DNA from: RDYZ01 sp964518905
GTDB lineage: Bacteria > Cyanobacteriota > Cyanobacteriia > Cyanobacteriales > Geitlerinemataceae
DNA length: 64,000 nucleotides
Direction of reading: 5' to 3'
NCBI GenBank assembly: GCA_964518905.1
Contig: CAZFJL010000006.1
Span: 35,883 to 99,882, forward strand
The notes beneath the pieces were generated by a model. That model searched no databases. It was not told where the DNA came from and worked only from the letters and a program-made list of their open reading frames with translations. Made by a program: the position numbers and the translations under genes. This document shows, one piece after another, positions 42,494 to 49,912 of this stretch. Within the stretch, counting starts at the first letter, position 1. Each line of letters begins with the position of its first letter.

Positions 42494-43828
42494 CTAGGGA
42501 GTTTTTATCAGGGTGGGCGCAAGATCGCGACCTGGCGTGGGCGTCAGCTCTGGGGCGATCGCCTCGGTTTTGCCGCCATAGGCTTCGAGTTCGGCGATCA
42601 GCGACTCCTGAGCCGATCGCAGCGCCTCCGTATCGCCACCGCCGTTCATCACCGCCAACCAAATCACGCCGCTCGCGGTGGGAATCCCACCCGAAATCGT
42701 ACTGACCGCATTTAAACTACCGGACTTTAACACCGACTGTTGCGGCAGCGATCGCGCCTGCAAAATGCCCGCATCCAGTCCCGCCACCGCCACCACATCC
42801 GCCACGGTTAGTCCCAAGGGCGCAAGTTCACGTTGAATCGCCCGAAACATCATCACTGCCGCACGGGGCGAAAGCTGATTTTCCCGCCCGAGACCCGAGC
42901 CGTTGATCAGTTGAACTTCATTCGGGTCGATGCCCGTTGCGGCGATCGCTTCGCGTTCGAGAGCGGGCGCACCACCGGCGGAATCGGCGAGGCTTTGGGC
43001 GATGATGTTGTTGCTGTAGCGGTTCATTTGGTCGAGGAGTTCGACCAGGGGGCGCGAGGCGTAGGTGAGCAGGGGTTTGAGGTCGGCGGGTTTGGCGGCG
43101 ATCGCGACGGTGCGAACCGTGCCGCCGATCGCGATCTGTGGCTCGGGCGTTCCCGGCGCAAGGGTGGCGTGCTGCGATCGGGCTTCGTCCGTCCAGCGGC
43201 TCGCATCGAGACCGATCGCCAATAATTCGGCAGACGTTGCGGGATCGTCTTCAAAGTTCATCTGAAACTCACCCACCACAATCAGATCGCCCGTCACCTG
43301 GCGAATTCCCTGGGCGTTGAGGGCATTCCCGATCGCGATCGCGTCTTCCCAAACAAACATCGGATCGCGATCGCCCACGACCACCAAATCCCCGGTCAAG
43401 ACGCCATCGGCCACCGTGCCGACGATGCCGATCTCGGTCGAAAACCGGCGATCGGCTCCCAGGACGCGCAACGCCGTTAACGTCGTCGCGATTTTCGTCA
43501 CCGAAGCCGCCGGGAGTCGCTGCGTTCCTTGCCATTGGGCGAGCAGCCGATCGTTGGTTTGAATCCAGACGCTTTGCTGATTGCGATCGAAGCCGAGCGC
43601 GACGAGTTTATCCAGGTAGCGATCGGCGATCGCCTGGACGGTCGGGTCGGGATTGTCGGGACTGAGGGGAGAGAGGGCGACGGGTTGAGGGTCGGGCGCT
43701 GGGGCGATCGTGTCGGTGCTGGTCGGGGTTGCGGTGCGGTTCGGGTCGGCGCTGGGCTGCGGTTGGCAGGCAGTCAGGGCGATCGCGGCGATCAGTGCGA
43801 TCGGTGTAAGGGTCGGTATCACCCGCAT
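42494..43828 (-). CDS. D-alanyl-D-alanine carboxypeptidase/endopeptidase, PBP4 (S13) type
   Basis: 444 residues with a lipoprotein signal: hydrophobic stretch and LTAC with Cys21. A Pro/Thr-rich linker follows. Active-site triad of class C penicillin-binding proteins: SVTK with Ser109 and Lys112, SNN at about 272-274, and KSG at 368-370. The usual S13 insert lies between the first two motifs (residues about 130-260). It trims peptidoglycan stem peptides in the periplasm. The family often carries the symbol dacB, which I leave out because paralogues are common. Single gene; the palindrome cluster at 43887 lies upstream of its ATG. Confidence 0.9.
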   Translation of the reverse strand: MRVIPTLTPIALIAAIALTACQPQPSADPNRTATPTSTDTIAPAPDPQPVALSPLSPDNPDPTVQAIADRYLDKLVALGFDRNQQSVWIQTNDRLLAQWQGTQRLPAASVTKIATTLTALRVLGADRRFSTEIGIVGTVADGVLTGDLVVVGDRDPMFVWEDAIAIGNALNAQGIRQVTGDLIVVGEFQMNFEDDPATSAELLAIGLDASRWTDEARSQHATLAPGTPEPQIAIGGTVRTVAIAAKPADLKPLLTYASRPLVELLDQMNRYSNNIIAQSLADSAGGAPALEREAIAATGIDPNEVQLINGSGLGRENQLSPRAAVMMFRAIQRELAPLGLTVADVVAVAGLDAGILQARSLPQQSVLKSGSLNAVSTISGGIPTASGVIWLAVMNGGGDTEALRSAQESLIAELEAYGGKTEAIAPELTPTPGRDLAPTLIKTP

Positions 43829-43886
43829 GATTTTATGAATGGGCTTGATGAATGGGTAGTGGTGAACTCACCTAAAAGTGTGGCAT

Positions 43887-44105
43887 TGTTCCTGCGCTCT
43901 GCGTAGGAACGTCTCTTTATTGCATCGTTCCTGCGCTCTGTTGCATCGTTCCTACGCTCTGCGTAGGAACGTCTCTTTAGACGCTCTGCGTCGCGTGCTT
44001 TCGGGACGCAGAGCGTCCCAAAGGCATTCCCACGCAGAGCGTGGGAACGATAGAGCGATAGAGATCGATATAGATCGATAGAGCGCAGAGCGTGGGAACG
44101 ATAGA
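43887..44105. repeat. Cluster of GTTCCTACGCTCTGCGTAGGAAC-type palindromes
   Basis: Two near-identical units (from 43888 and 43948: GTTCCT, A/G CGCTCTGCGTAGGAACG, TCTCTTTA) and two variants, GACGCTCTGCGTC with GGGACGCAGAGCGTCCC and ACGCAGAGCGTGGGAACGA twice. The clustering fits repeated nested insertion of a small palindromic repeat between the carboxypeptidase and ycf34. Nothing else is seen in the 310-base gap. Confidence 0.85.
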
Positions 44106-44139
44106 TGGCTGACGCCGCAACATACCCTAACATTGATGT

Positions 44140-44397
44140 TTAGGTCGGGATCAGCTCGCCCGGACGCAGTTTCGCCCACTTGCCGACCTCCTCGCGGAAA
44201 CTCTCACAGCCGACCACGTCCCATTCCATTTCAATCTCGTCTGTTTGCGTCCGAATATTGACATTAATCGTCGGCTCGATCGCCTCAAAGTCCGGCGTTT
44301 CGGTCAGATGGGGCTGTCCGTGTTGATGTTCGACGGCGTTATAGGTCACGCAGCGATCGACATAGTGGCAATTCACACAGATACACATGATTCCCAT
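44140..44397 (-). CDS. ycf34: Ycf34 family iron-sulfur protein
   Basis: 85 residues, or 82 from the second ATG at 44388. Ycf34 is conserved in cyanobacteria and red-lineage plastids; the Synechocystis protein binds an iron-sulfur cluster and affects photosynthetic electron transport. The N-terminal cysteines are Cys5, Cys7, Cys10 and Cys16 in MCICVNCHYVDRC, followed by PTINVNI and EWDVVGCESF near the C-terminus. Standard length for the family. Divergent from the CCA-transferase gene with 90 bases between. Confidence 0.9.
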   Translation of the reverse strand: MGIMCICVNCHYVDRCVTYNAVEHQHGQPHLTETPDFEAIEPTINVNIRTQTDEIEMEWDVVGCESFREEVGKWAKLRPGELIPT

Positions 44398-44487
44398 GAT
44401 ATAAACGATAAGCTTCGATCTGCTCCCATCCTAATCACGCCGATCGGGAATTGTCGAAGTTTTCTCTTTAGCTCTAATTAATCAACC

Positions 44488-45741
44488 TTGAATTGTTTCG
44501 CGACCACGCCGCTCTCACCCGATACCTGGCCGTTTGACCTCGATGAGTTGCCGTCCGATGCCTGTCTGGTGGGCGGCGCGGTGCGGGATGCGTTGCTCGA
44601 TCGCCGTAGCGATCACCTGGATCTGGATTTTATTGTGCCGAATCGGGCGATCGAGATTGCGCGGGCGGTGTCGGTGTGTCATGCGGCGGGGTTTGTGGTG
44701 TTGGATGCGGCGCGGGAGATTGCGCGGGTGGTGTTTCCGTCGGCGACGGTGGATTTTGCCTTGCGGGAGGGATGCAGCCTGGAGGCGGATTTGCAGCGGC
44801 GGGATTTTACGGTGAATGCGATCGCCTACGATCCGCGTACGTCAACGTTTATCGATCCGCTGGATGGTCGCGCGGATCTGGAACGGCGACACCTGCGGAT
44901 GATCTCGGCGGAAAATCTTCAGGATGATCCGCTGCGGTTGTTGCGGGCGTATCGTCAGGCGGCGCAGTTGGGGTTTGAGATTGACGGCGAGACGCGATCG
45001 GTGATTCGTGAGCTAGCGCCGGAGCTGTCGCGGGTGGCGGCGGAGCGGGTCTGTGCGGAGTTGGGGTATGTGTTGGCGAGTCCGAGGGGGACGATCTGGC
45101 TACAGCGGGCGATCGCGGATGGTTTGCTGGGTCGGCATCTTCCGAGTGCGACGCCGGAGCGGGTGGCGAGGTTGGCGGCGATCGATCGTGCGGTGGCAGA
45201 GATCCGCGATCGGGATCGGGATCTGTACGCGACGATCGCGACGCCGCTACGTCCGACGATTACCACGACGTTAGTCACGATCGCCAAGCTGGTGTCGATG
45301 GTTTCCAGCGATCGCGAGCGGGCGGAACAGGAATTGAAGGGGCTGAAGTTTTCTAAGTTGGAGTGGCGATCGGTGTTGGATTTGCAGGTGGCGTTAGCTT
45401 CGACGCGGGATACGGCGGCGGTGCGATCGCTGTCGGTGCGGGAGTTGTTTGTCTGGTTTAAGGGGTTGGGTGATGCGTTCCCGGCTTGGTGTGTGGCGGC
45501 GATCGCGGGTGGGGTTGAGTGGGGGGCGATCGCGCCGTTATTGGAAATGTTTAGCACGCCGGGGCATCCGATTGCCCATCCGTTGCCGTTTGTGGATGGT
45601 AAAAAGCTGGTGGCGGCGTTGGATTTACCGCGTGGGCCGATTATTGGGGAGTTGTTGACGGAGCTGGCGATCGCGCGGGCGGAGGGGATGGTGGCGACGG
45701 AGGCGGAGGCGATCGAGTGGGCGCGGAAGTTGATCGGGTAG
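44488..45741 (+). CDS. CCA tRNA nucleotidyltransferase / poly(A) polymerase family
   Basis: 417 residues with a probable TTG start at 44488; no ATG precedes the conserved domain. Class II CCA enzyme: ACLVGGAVRDALLDRR and the metal-binding DLD in DHLDLDFIV (45-47), RRDFTVNAIAYD, then DPLRLLRAYRQAAQLGFEI with helical neck and body. It adds or repairs the 3' CCA of tRNA, which matters here because the tRNA-Gly gene in this window has no encoded CCA. Some cyanobacteria split CC- and A-adding activities between two enzymes; which one this is cannot be told. The stop codon TAG falls inside the following GTGGGC repeat element. Confidence 0.9.
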   Translation: MNCFATTPLSPDTWPFDLDELPSDACLVGGAVRDALLDRRSDHLDLDFIVPNRAIEIARAVSVCHAAGFVVLDAAREIARVVFPSATVDFALREGCSLEADLQRRDFTVNAIAYDPRTSTFIDPLDGRADLERRHLRMISAENLQDDPLRLLRAYRQAAQLGFEIDGETRSVIRELAPELSRVAAERVCAELGYVLASPRGTIWLQRAIADGLLGRHLPSATPERVARLAAIDRAVAEIRDRDRDLYATIATPLRPTITTTLVTIAKLVSMVSSDRERAEQELKGLKFSKLEWRSVLDLQVALASTRDTAAVRSLSVRELFVWFKGLGDAFPAWCVAAIAGGVEWGAIAPLLEMFSTPGHPIAHPLPFVDGKKLVAALDLPRGPIIGELLTELAIARAEGMVATEAEAIEWARKLIG

Positions 45742-45835
45742 GGTGGGCATTGCCCACCATCACGGCAATGTTTCCAGCGATGGAATATTTGTCGTGCAAC
45801 TGTGCATTGATCGTGGTGGGCAATGCCCACCCTAC
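45738..45835 (+). mobile_element. GTAGGGTGGGCATTGCCCACC element, copy B (98 bp)
   Basis: Complete copy with inverted ends GTAGGGTGGGCATTGCCCAC and GTGGGCAATGCCCACCCTAC, each itself a palindrome. The interior is shared, inverted, with 41720-41810. Its first bases supply the TAG stop of the CCA enzyme gene. Confidence 0.88.
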
Positions 45836-45838
45836 AAG

Positions 45839-46027
45839 TTACGATCCCCGCTCCTGTTTCGCGATCGCCCGCAACGCCTCATTCACCGCCGCTGCACTCG
45901 GAAATAACTCCGCAATATCCGGGTCGAGCTTGACGATCGCCCCAAATTTGCGACGCTGCGACCCAAACTGTCGCACTCGCAAGCGCCGAAGATCGTACTC
46001 AGGCCGTAGATCGTCATTCTTCTGCAT
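45839..46027 (-). CDS. BrnA-like antitoxin
   Basis: 62 residues from the ATG at 46027 (further upstream codons overlap the brnT frame). The sequence MQKNDDLRPEYDLRRLRV and QRRKFGAIVKLDPDIAELFP with a helical end AAVNEALRAIAKQE fits a short ribbon-helix-helix-like antitoxin partner. It overlaps the 3' end of the brnT pseudogene by 14 bases, the usual toxin-first arrangement. It seems intact although the toxin is broken. The family call leans mainly on the adjacent BrnT; homology to BrnA is not strong by eye. Confidence 0.65.
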   Translation of the reverse strand: MQKNDDLRPEYDLRRLRVRQFGSQRRKFGAIVKLDPDIAELFPSAAAVNEALRAIAKQERGS

Positions 46028-46400
46028 ACAAATATCGCTCCTGTCGTGTTGTCTCACGAGCACTGATAAGCCGAATTGCATCGCCACGTTCCGTGTATGA
46101 CACGATCAAAACACGGTGCTCTGAAGATGTTCCAACCAAAAGAAAACGATTCTCTGTTTCCGAATGGTCGGGATCGTAGAAATCAACATATAGCAGAAAC
46201 CGATCGTATTAGGACGCTCTTGTTTAAGCCGAAAACCGCACTTCGACTCCGCTCAGTGCTCTCAGCTTTTTTTATACGTCCTAAATAAATCGGTTTTTGC
46301 TATAAAACGGATCGTCAAACACTGTTTGCGCCTCCTCAAATGAAACACCATGCTTTTTGAGGTTGCGTTGTGCTTTCGACTCATCCCACTCAAATTTCAT
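46014..46400 (-). pseudogene. brnT: brnT toxin gene split by a MITE
   Basis: The N-terminal part starts at the ATG 46400 (MKFEWDESKAQRNLKKHGVS, FEEAQTVFDDPF) and runs into the MITE, ending at a stop within it. The C-terminal part resumes at 46190 (VDFYDPDHSETENRFLLVG, then IRLISARETTRQERYLYAEE and TGA at 46014). If 46191-46304 are taken out the frame is continuous, giving FDDPFYVDFYDPDHSETENR and a complete BrnT of about 90 residues. BrnT is a ribonuclease-like toxin neutralised by BrnA. The insertion replaces about half the protein by a stop, so it should be inactive. Confidence 0.88.
46191..46304. mobile_element. MITE with TATAGCARAAACCGAT inverted ends, inserted in brnT
   Basis: Inverted ends of 28 bases (46189-46216 and 46277-46304) that agree at about 24 positions and finish in AGGACG. 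The interior of about 60 bases includes a REP-like core GCACTTCGACTCCGCTCAGT. Target site TA is duplicated: removing 114 bases leaves a single TA and an intact brnT frame. No transposase. Confidence 0.9.
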
Positions 46401-46426
46401 AGCTCGATCATAGCAAAAGAGATTGG

Positions 46427-46450
46427 GTAGGGTGGGCATTGCCCACCAAT
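46427..46450. repeat. GTAGGGTGGGCATTGCCCACC half element
   Basis: One palindromic arm (GTAGGGTGGGCATTGCCCAC) without the second end. It is followed by a stretch (ATGTACCCGCGCAT) also found at 46553-46566 in the next copy, so it is a truncated element of the same subfamily. Confidence 0.7.
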
Positions 46451-46474
46451 GACGATGTACCCGCGCATCGGCTC

Positions 46475-46508
46475 AAAAAAAGCGGCTTGCATGTGCAAGG
46501 CCGCTTTC
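46475..46508 (-). terminator. Rho-independent terminator of the large RTX gene
   Basis: On the minus strand AAAGCGGC plus a bulged C, then TTGCA, pair with TGCAA and GCCGCTTT around CA, and TTTTTTT follows. It faces the RTX gene ending at 46625, but a repeat element (46524-46593) now separates the stop codon from the terminator. Confidence 0.85.
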
Positions 46509-46523
46509 GGATTAATTAATCGG

Positions 46524-46593
46524 GTAGGGTGGGCATCGCCCACCAATTGCAATGTACCCGCGCATTGATCGGGGTGGGCACTGCCCGCCCTAC
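46524..46593. mobile_element. GTAGGGTGGGCA-family element, short form
   Basis: 70 bases with both palindromic ends (GTAGGGTGGGCATCGCCCACC and GGGTGGGCACTGCCCGCCCTA) and a short interior different from the 98-base form. It lies in the 3' untranslated region of the RTX gene. Confidence 0.75.
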
Positions 46594-46624
46594 AACTTTA
46601 TCTAGCACAAAGACAAACAGTTAG

Positions 46625-49429
46625 TTAGATGTCGGTGGGTAGGTTGGGTCCGTCGTTACCAAATGAAGCGGAAGTGAAGTTGAAGTTAGCCGCAGTAAGA
46701 TTCGGAGCACCTTCAAAGATTGCAAGTAGTTTCGCATCGTAGTAAAGCGCACCGTTACCAGTGTCATAGGTCAGACCCTGAGCAGCAATCTCGCCTGAAC
46801 CAGTACCGCTAGTAGTGAAGGAGAAGAACGAGTCGGCTGTACCAATACTAGTCACCGCTGTCGTATCAGGGAAGCTACCTGCGTCAGTACCCATGAACGC
46901 TTGGAAACCGATAGGGAGATTCGTGCTCAGTGTCGCACTACGTGTTGCAGCACTTCCTGATGTTGTGGTAGCAGGTTCATAGCCAGTACCAAACGGCAAG
47001 TCGTAGATGGCGAACCCGGCAGAACCAGCCTCACCAAGCAGACCAAAGGAATTATTAGCCCCGGTGGTTCCGTCAGACCCGAAGTAATCACCCGTTGTGA
47101 CAAGGTCGTCACTCAGGTAGGTAAGAGCACCTACACCGAACGAGCCAGCAACTGCATTACCAAACTGGCTGCCCGCGTTATTAAACACGATCGTGTCTTG
47201 AGTCGGATCGAAGTCAGTGATGACATCAGCATTGAAGACACCATTAAAGACGCCCGTTCCGGGCTCAGTCGCGCTGCTTCCAGTAAAGAAGAATCCTTCT
47301 TCTCCAAAGCTCGCCGTGCCGACACCAGCAACGATATAGCCCAGTTTGCCTTCTGTACCGAGAACGAAGATATCAGCACCTGCACCACCGGTTAGGGTGT
47401 CACCCAAGCCATTCGAGACATTCGTACCGGAATCAGCAGACCCGAAACCAAAGCCACCACCAAACAGGGTGTCATTACCAGCGCCACCAGAGATGCTATC
47501 TCCGCCGCTCGCTTTACCGTAGATGATGTCATCACCCTCACCACCATCGATCGTGAGTTCGAGACTTGTGCCAGTAGTATCCGTAGAGCCAACGGTAATG
47601 GTGTCGTTACCAGCACCACCGGAGACAAGAGCAGCACCTGCTTCCGTACCACTGAAACCGATCGCGATCCGCTCATCACCAGCACCAAGATCAATGCTTG
47701 CACCAGCACCAATGGTATCGATGCTGACATCATCAACACCATCACCACCGGTGAACGAGCCAGAGAAGATACCCGCAACATCTAGGGAGTCATCGCCTTC
47801 TCCACCGCTGATGTTAGCGCCAACATTGGCAAGCGGATCATCAAAGATGAATTCGTCATTACCAGCGCCACCGTCGATCGTACCAGCAGCAATGCTCGTA
47901 CCGGTAAAGGTAATCTGATCGTCGCCATCGCCACCGGAAACAACACCAGTTGCCGCCAGATCTTGGCCGGTGAAGGTGTCATTACCACCCTTCAGGCTGG
48001 TAACACCATCAACGTTCGTGATTTCAATCAAATCACGCTCGTCACTGGCGATTACACCACCACTCGTCAGGCTCTTGATTAGCTCAGCCTCACCCGTAAC
48101 GAGGAAAGTTGCACCACCGGTGAAGCTGTCGCCCGGCTGAACCGTTACAACATCACTGGAAGAAGCGCCACTGCCTGCAATATAAGTGTTGATACCTAGG
48201 CTATCGAACGGGATGACATCGCCAGCGCCGAACGAATAGACATCGTTGCCCGCACCACCGATCAGGGTGTTACCGCCGCCCGATGTCAGGGAGTCATTAC
48301 CGCCGCCACCGTAGATGACGTTGCCAGAACCGATACCAGTAGCATCGATCGCGTCGTTACCGCCATCGGTTCCGGTTTCGGTATCGCCGAAGATGAAGTT
48401 ACCGCCCGAACCCGTCAGGACGAAATTGTCATCACCGAGGGTTGCATCCGAACCTTGAGCAATGCCGTCACCGAAGAGCGAGTCATTACCACCGAGGGAA
48501 ATCGAACCAGAGTCATTACCCAGGTCACCAGTGATCAGGCTGGAGCCGCTGCTGACGATGTTGAAGAAATCGTCGCCTTTACCCATGTAAACCGCAGCAC
48601 CAGCGCCCAGGGTTCCAGAGATCGAGTCGTCTCCGGCGCCACCGGCGATCGTGATATTCGTCGCGAAATCAGTACCCGAGGAAGCCAGGATGATGGAATC
48701 AGCGCCAGCATCGGTACCGGTAGCAGGGAAGTAGCCACCGACGCCGTCAATGGCACGGTCACCGTCGATGACGACTCCGTCGCCATTACCGAGGTATTCG
48801 ATGACATCGTCACCGTAGTTCCCGAAGAGAAACTGACCATCTGCCGTTGCATCCGAACCCGCAAAGACATAGTCAGCGTCTTGACCACCGAAGGCCGAGT
48901 CAGCCGCTGTATCGCTCAGAATAAGGGTGTCATTACCCTTGTTGCCGAACAGGATGCTGGCATCATTACCAGTGGTCGCGGCTTCAAGGTAGTCATTACC
49001 ATCGCCACCCGCAAAGATGTCACCACCATTTAGACCAATGATCGTGTCATTACCGGCATCGCCATAAGCGAGATTTTCAGTATCTGTGAAAAGGATGCTG
49101 TCGTTACCGACACCACCGTAGACCGTCGTTTGCTGGTCTTCGCCGGAAATAACGTCATTGCCAGCGCCGCCGATCAGCGATGCTTGACCCGAGTCATTGC
49201 GGATAATGTCATTGCCAGGGCCACCGAGGGCAATGTCGCCAACGCCACGGCTGTAGATACTGTCGTCACCCAGGCCACCTTCGAGGGTGCTACCCGGTGC
49301 AACACCGTTAATCGCGCCTTGAATAGTGTCGTTACCGCCCGAGCCAGAAATAAATCCGACTGAGGTGGCTGTCAAAAGCTCGGCTGAATCGTTACCGAGA
49401 CTTATGTTTGTATTTGGTGTAGCTGTCAC
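46625..49429 (-). CDS. Large RTX-repeat (hemolysin-type calcium-binding) surface protein
   Basis: 934 residues, GTG start with AGGAG about nine bases upstream. From residue 30 to about 660 it is almost wholly RTX-type repeats, many degenerate (GNDTIQG, GNDIIRN, GDDSISG, GGAGNDVYSFG), probably folding as long calcium-loaded beta rolls. The C-terminal 250 residues contain the RTX end DVITDFDPTQDTIVFNN and a Gly/Thr/Ser-rich tail. There is no signal peptide, so type I export is likely. Such proteins form S-layer-like or motility-related coats (SwmA or oscillin type). The gene has no full HIP1 octamer and uses a narrow codon set, as expected of a highly expressed gene. Confidence 0.88.
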   Translation of the reverse strand: MTATPNTNISLGNDSAELLTATSVGFISGSGGNDTIQGAINGVAPGSTLEGGLGDDSIYSRGVGDIALGGPGNDIIRNDSGQASLIGGAGNDVISGEDQQTTVYGGVGNDSILFTDTENLAYGDAGNDTIIGLNGGDIFAGGDGNDYLEAATTGNDASILFGNKGNDTLILSDTAADSAFGGQDADYVFAGSDATADGQFLFGNYGDDVIEYLGNGDGVVIDGDRAIDGVGGYFPATGTDAGADSIILASSGTDFATNITIAGGAGDDSISGTLGAGAAVYMGKGDDFFNIVSSGSSLITGDLGNDSGSISLGGNDSLFGDGIAQGSDATLGDDNFVLTGSGGNFIFGDTETGTDGGNDAIDATGIGSGNVIYGGGGNDSLTSGGGNTLIGGAGNDVYSFGAGDVIPFDSLGINTYIAGSGASSSDVVTVQPGDSFTGGATFLVTGEAELIKSLTSGGVIASDERDLIEITNVDGVTSLKGGNDTFTGQDLAATGVVSGGDGDDQITFTGTSIAAGTIDGGAGNDEFIFDDPLANVGANISGGEGDDSLDVAGIFSGSFTGGDGVDDVSIDTIGAGASIDLGAGDERIAIGFSGTEAGAALVSGGAGNDTITVGSTDTTGTSLELTIDGGEGDDIIYGKASGGDSISGGAGNDTLFGGGFGFGSADSGTNVSNGLGDTLTGGAGADIFVLGTEGKLGYIVAGVGTASFGEEGFFFTGSSATEPGTGVFNGVFNADVITDFDPTQDTIVFNNAGSQFGNAVAGSFGVGALTYLSDDLVTTGDYFGSDGTTGANNSFGLLGEAGSAGFAIYDLPFGTGYEPATTTSGSAATRSATLSTNLPIGFQAFMGTDAGSFPDTTAVTSIGTADSFFSFTTSGTGSGEIAAQGLTYDTGNGALYYDAKLLAIFEGAPNLTAANFNFTSASFGNDGPNLPTDI

Positions 49430-49876
49430 TTAAATTAGCTCCTCTTCCTCGCGTTTACTTGATCAGAATCGTACCCGGTAACAACGAGTCCCTTTGCCAA
49501 CTAATCGCTGACATAAGAAAAACCGAAGCATTTTGAGTACGTTGGCTCTCAGTTTTATCGTGCGTTGTTTTGCTACAGCCCCAGCATTGCGGCTGATGTA
49601 ACCGGCAGGTGCGATCGACTCTTGGGTAACGGCAGCGCAGCGAGAATTCGTTGCTGTTACTAAGTTAAGAGCTGGTCTTGTAGCTAACGCACTACTTAGT
49701 CTGTGCTAACGGAGAATTTGTTCCCAAGTAGTCTAGAGAACACTCCGTAACGTTTGTTTACGCTCATACATGGATAGCATAGGAACCCGATTCGGACAAT
49801 CTTTTGGGCGAAAATGTCGCGATTGATACCAAATATCCAAGGTAGGGTGGGCATCGCCCACCATCCGGATCGCTCC
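49430..49876. other. Intergenic region between RTX gene and giant gene
   Basis: About 450 bases with the RTX ribosome-binding site next to its start, probably a long leader or promoter for the RTX gene, and the GTGGGC repeat at the far end. No ORF or RNA gene recognised. Confidence 0.5.
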
Positions 49877-49912
49877 TCACCGCTGGACTATGGTGGGCAA
49901 TGCCCACCCTAC
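49842..49912. mobile_element. GTAGGGTGGGCA-family element at the 3' end of the giant gene
   Basis: 71 bases with both palindromic ends (GTAGGGTGGGCATCGCCCACC and GGTGGGCAATGCCCACCCTAC). The giant reading frame runs into it and stops at 49879, so the last 12 or so residues (VVGWALPTIVQR) are translated repeat. Confidence 0.85.

Noticed and set aside
43887..44105. Possible CRISPR array because of repeated palindromic units
   Set aside because: Units are not evenly spaced, spacers are not unique constant-length sequences, and no cas genes are present.
43819..44133. 104-codon Arg/Leu/Tyr-rich frames in the spacer upstream of ycf34
   Set aside because: The repeating SYAERRN/SHALR peptides are translations of the CTACGCTCTGCGTAG palindromes, not a gene.
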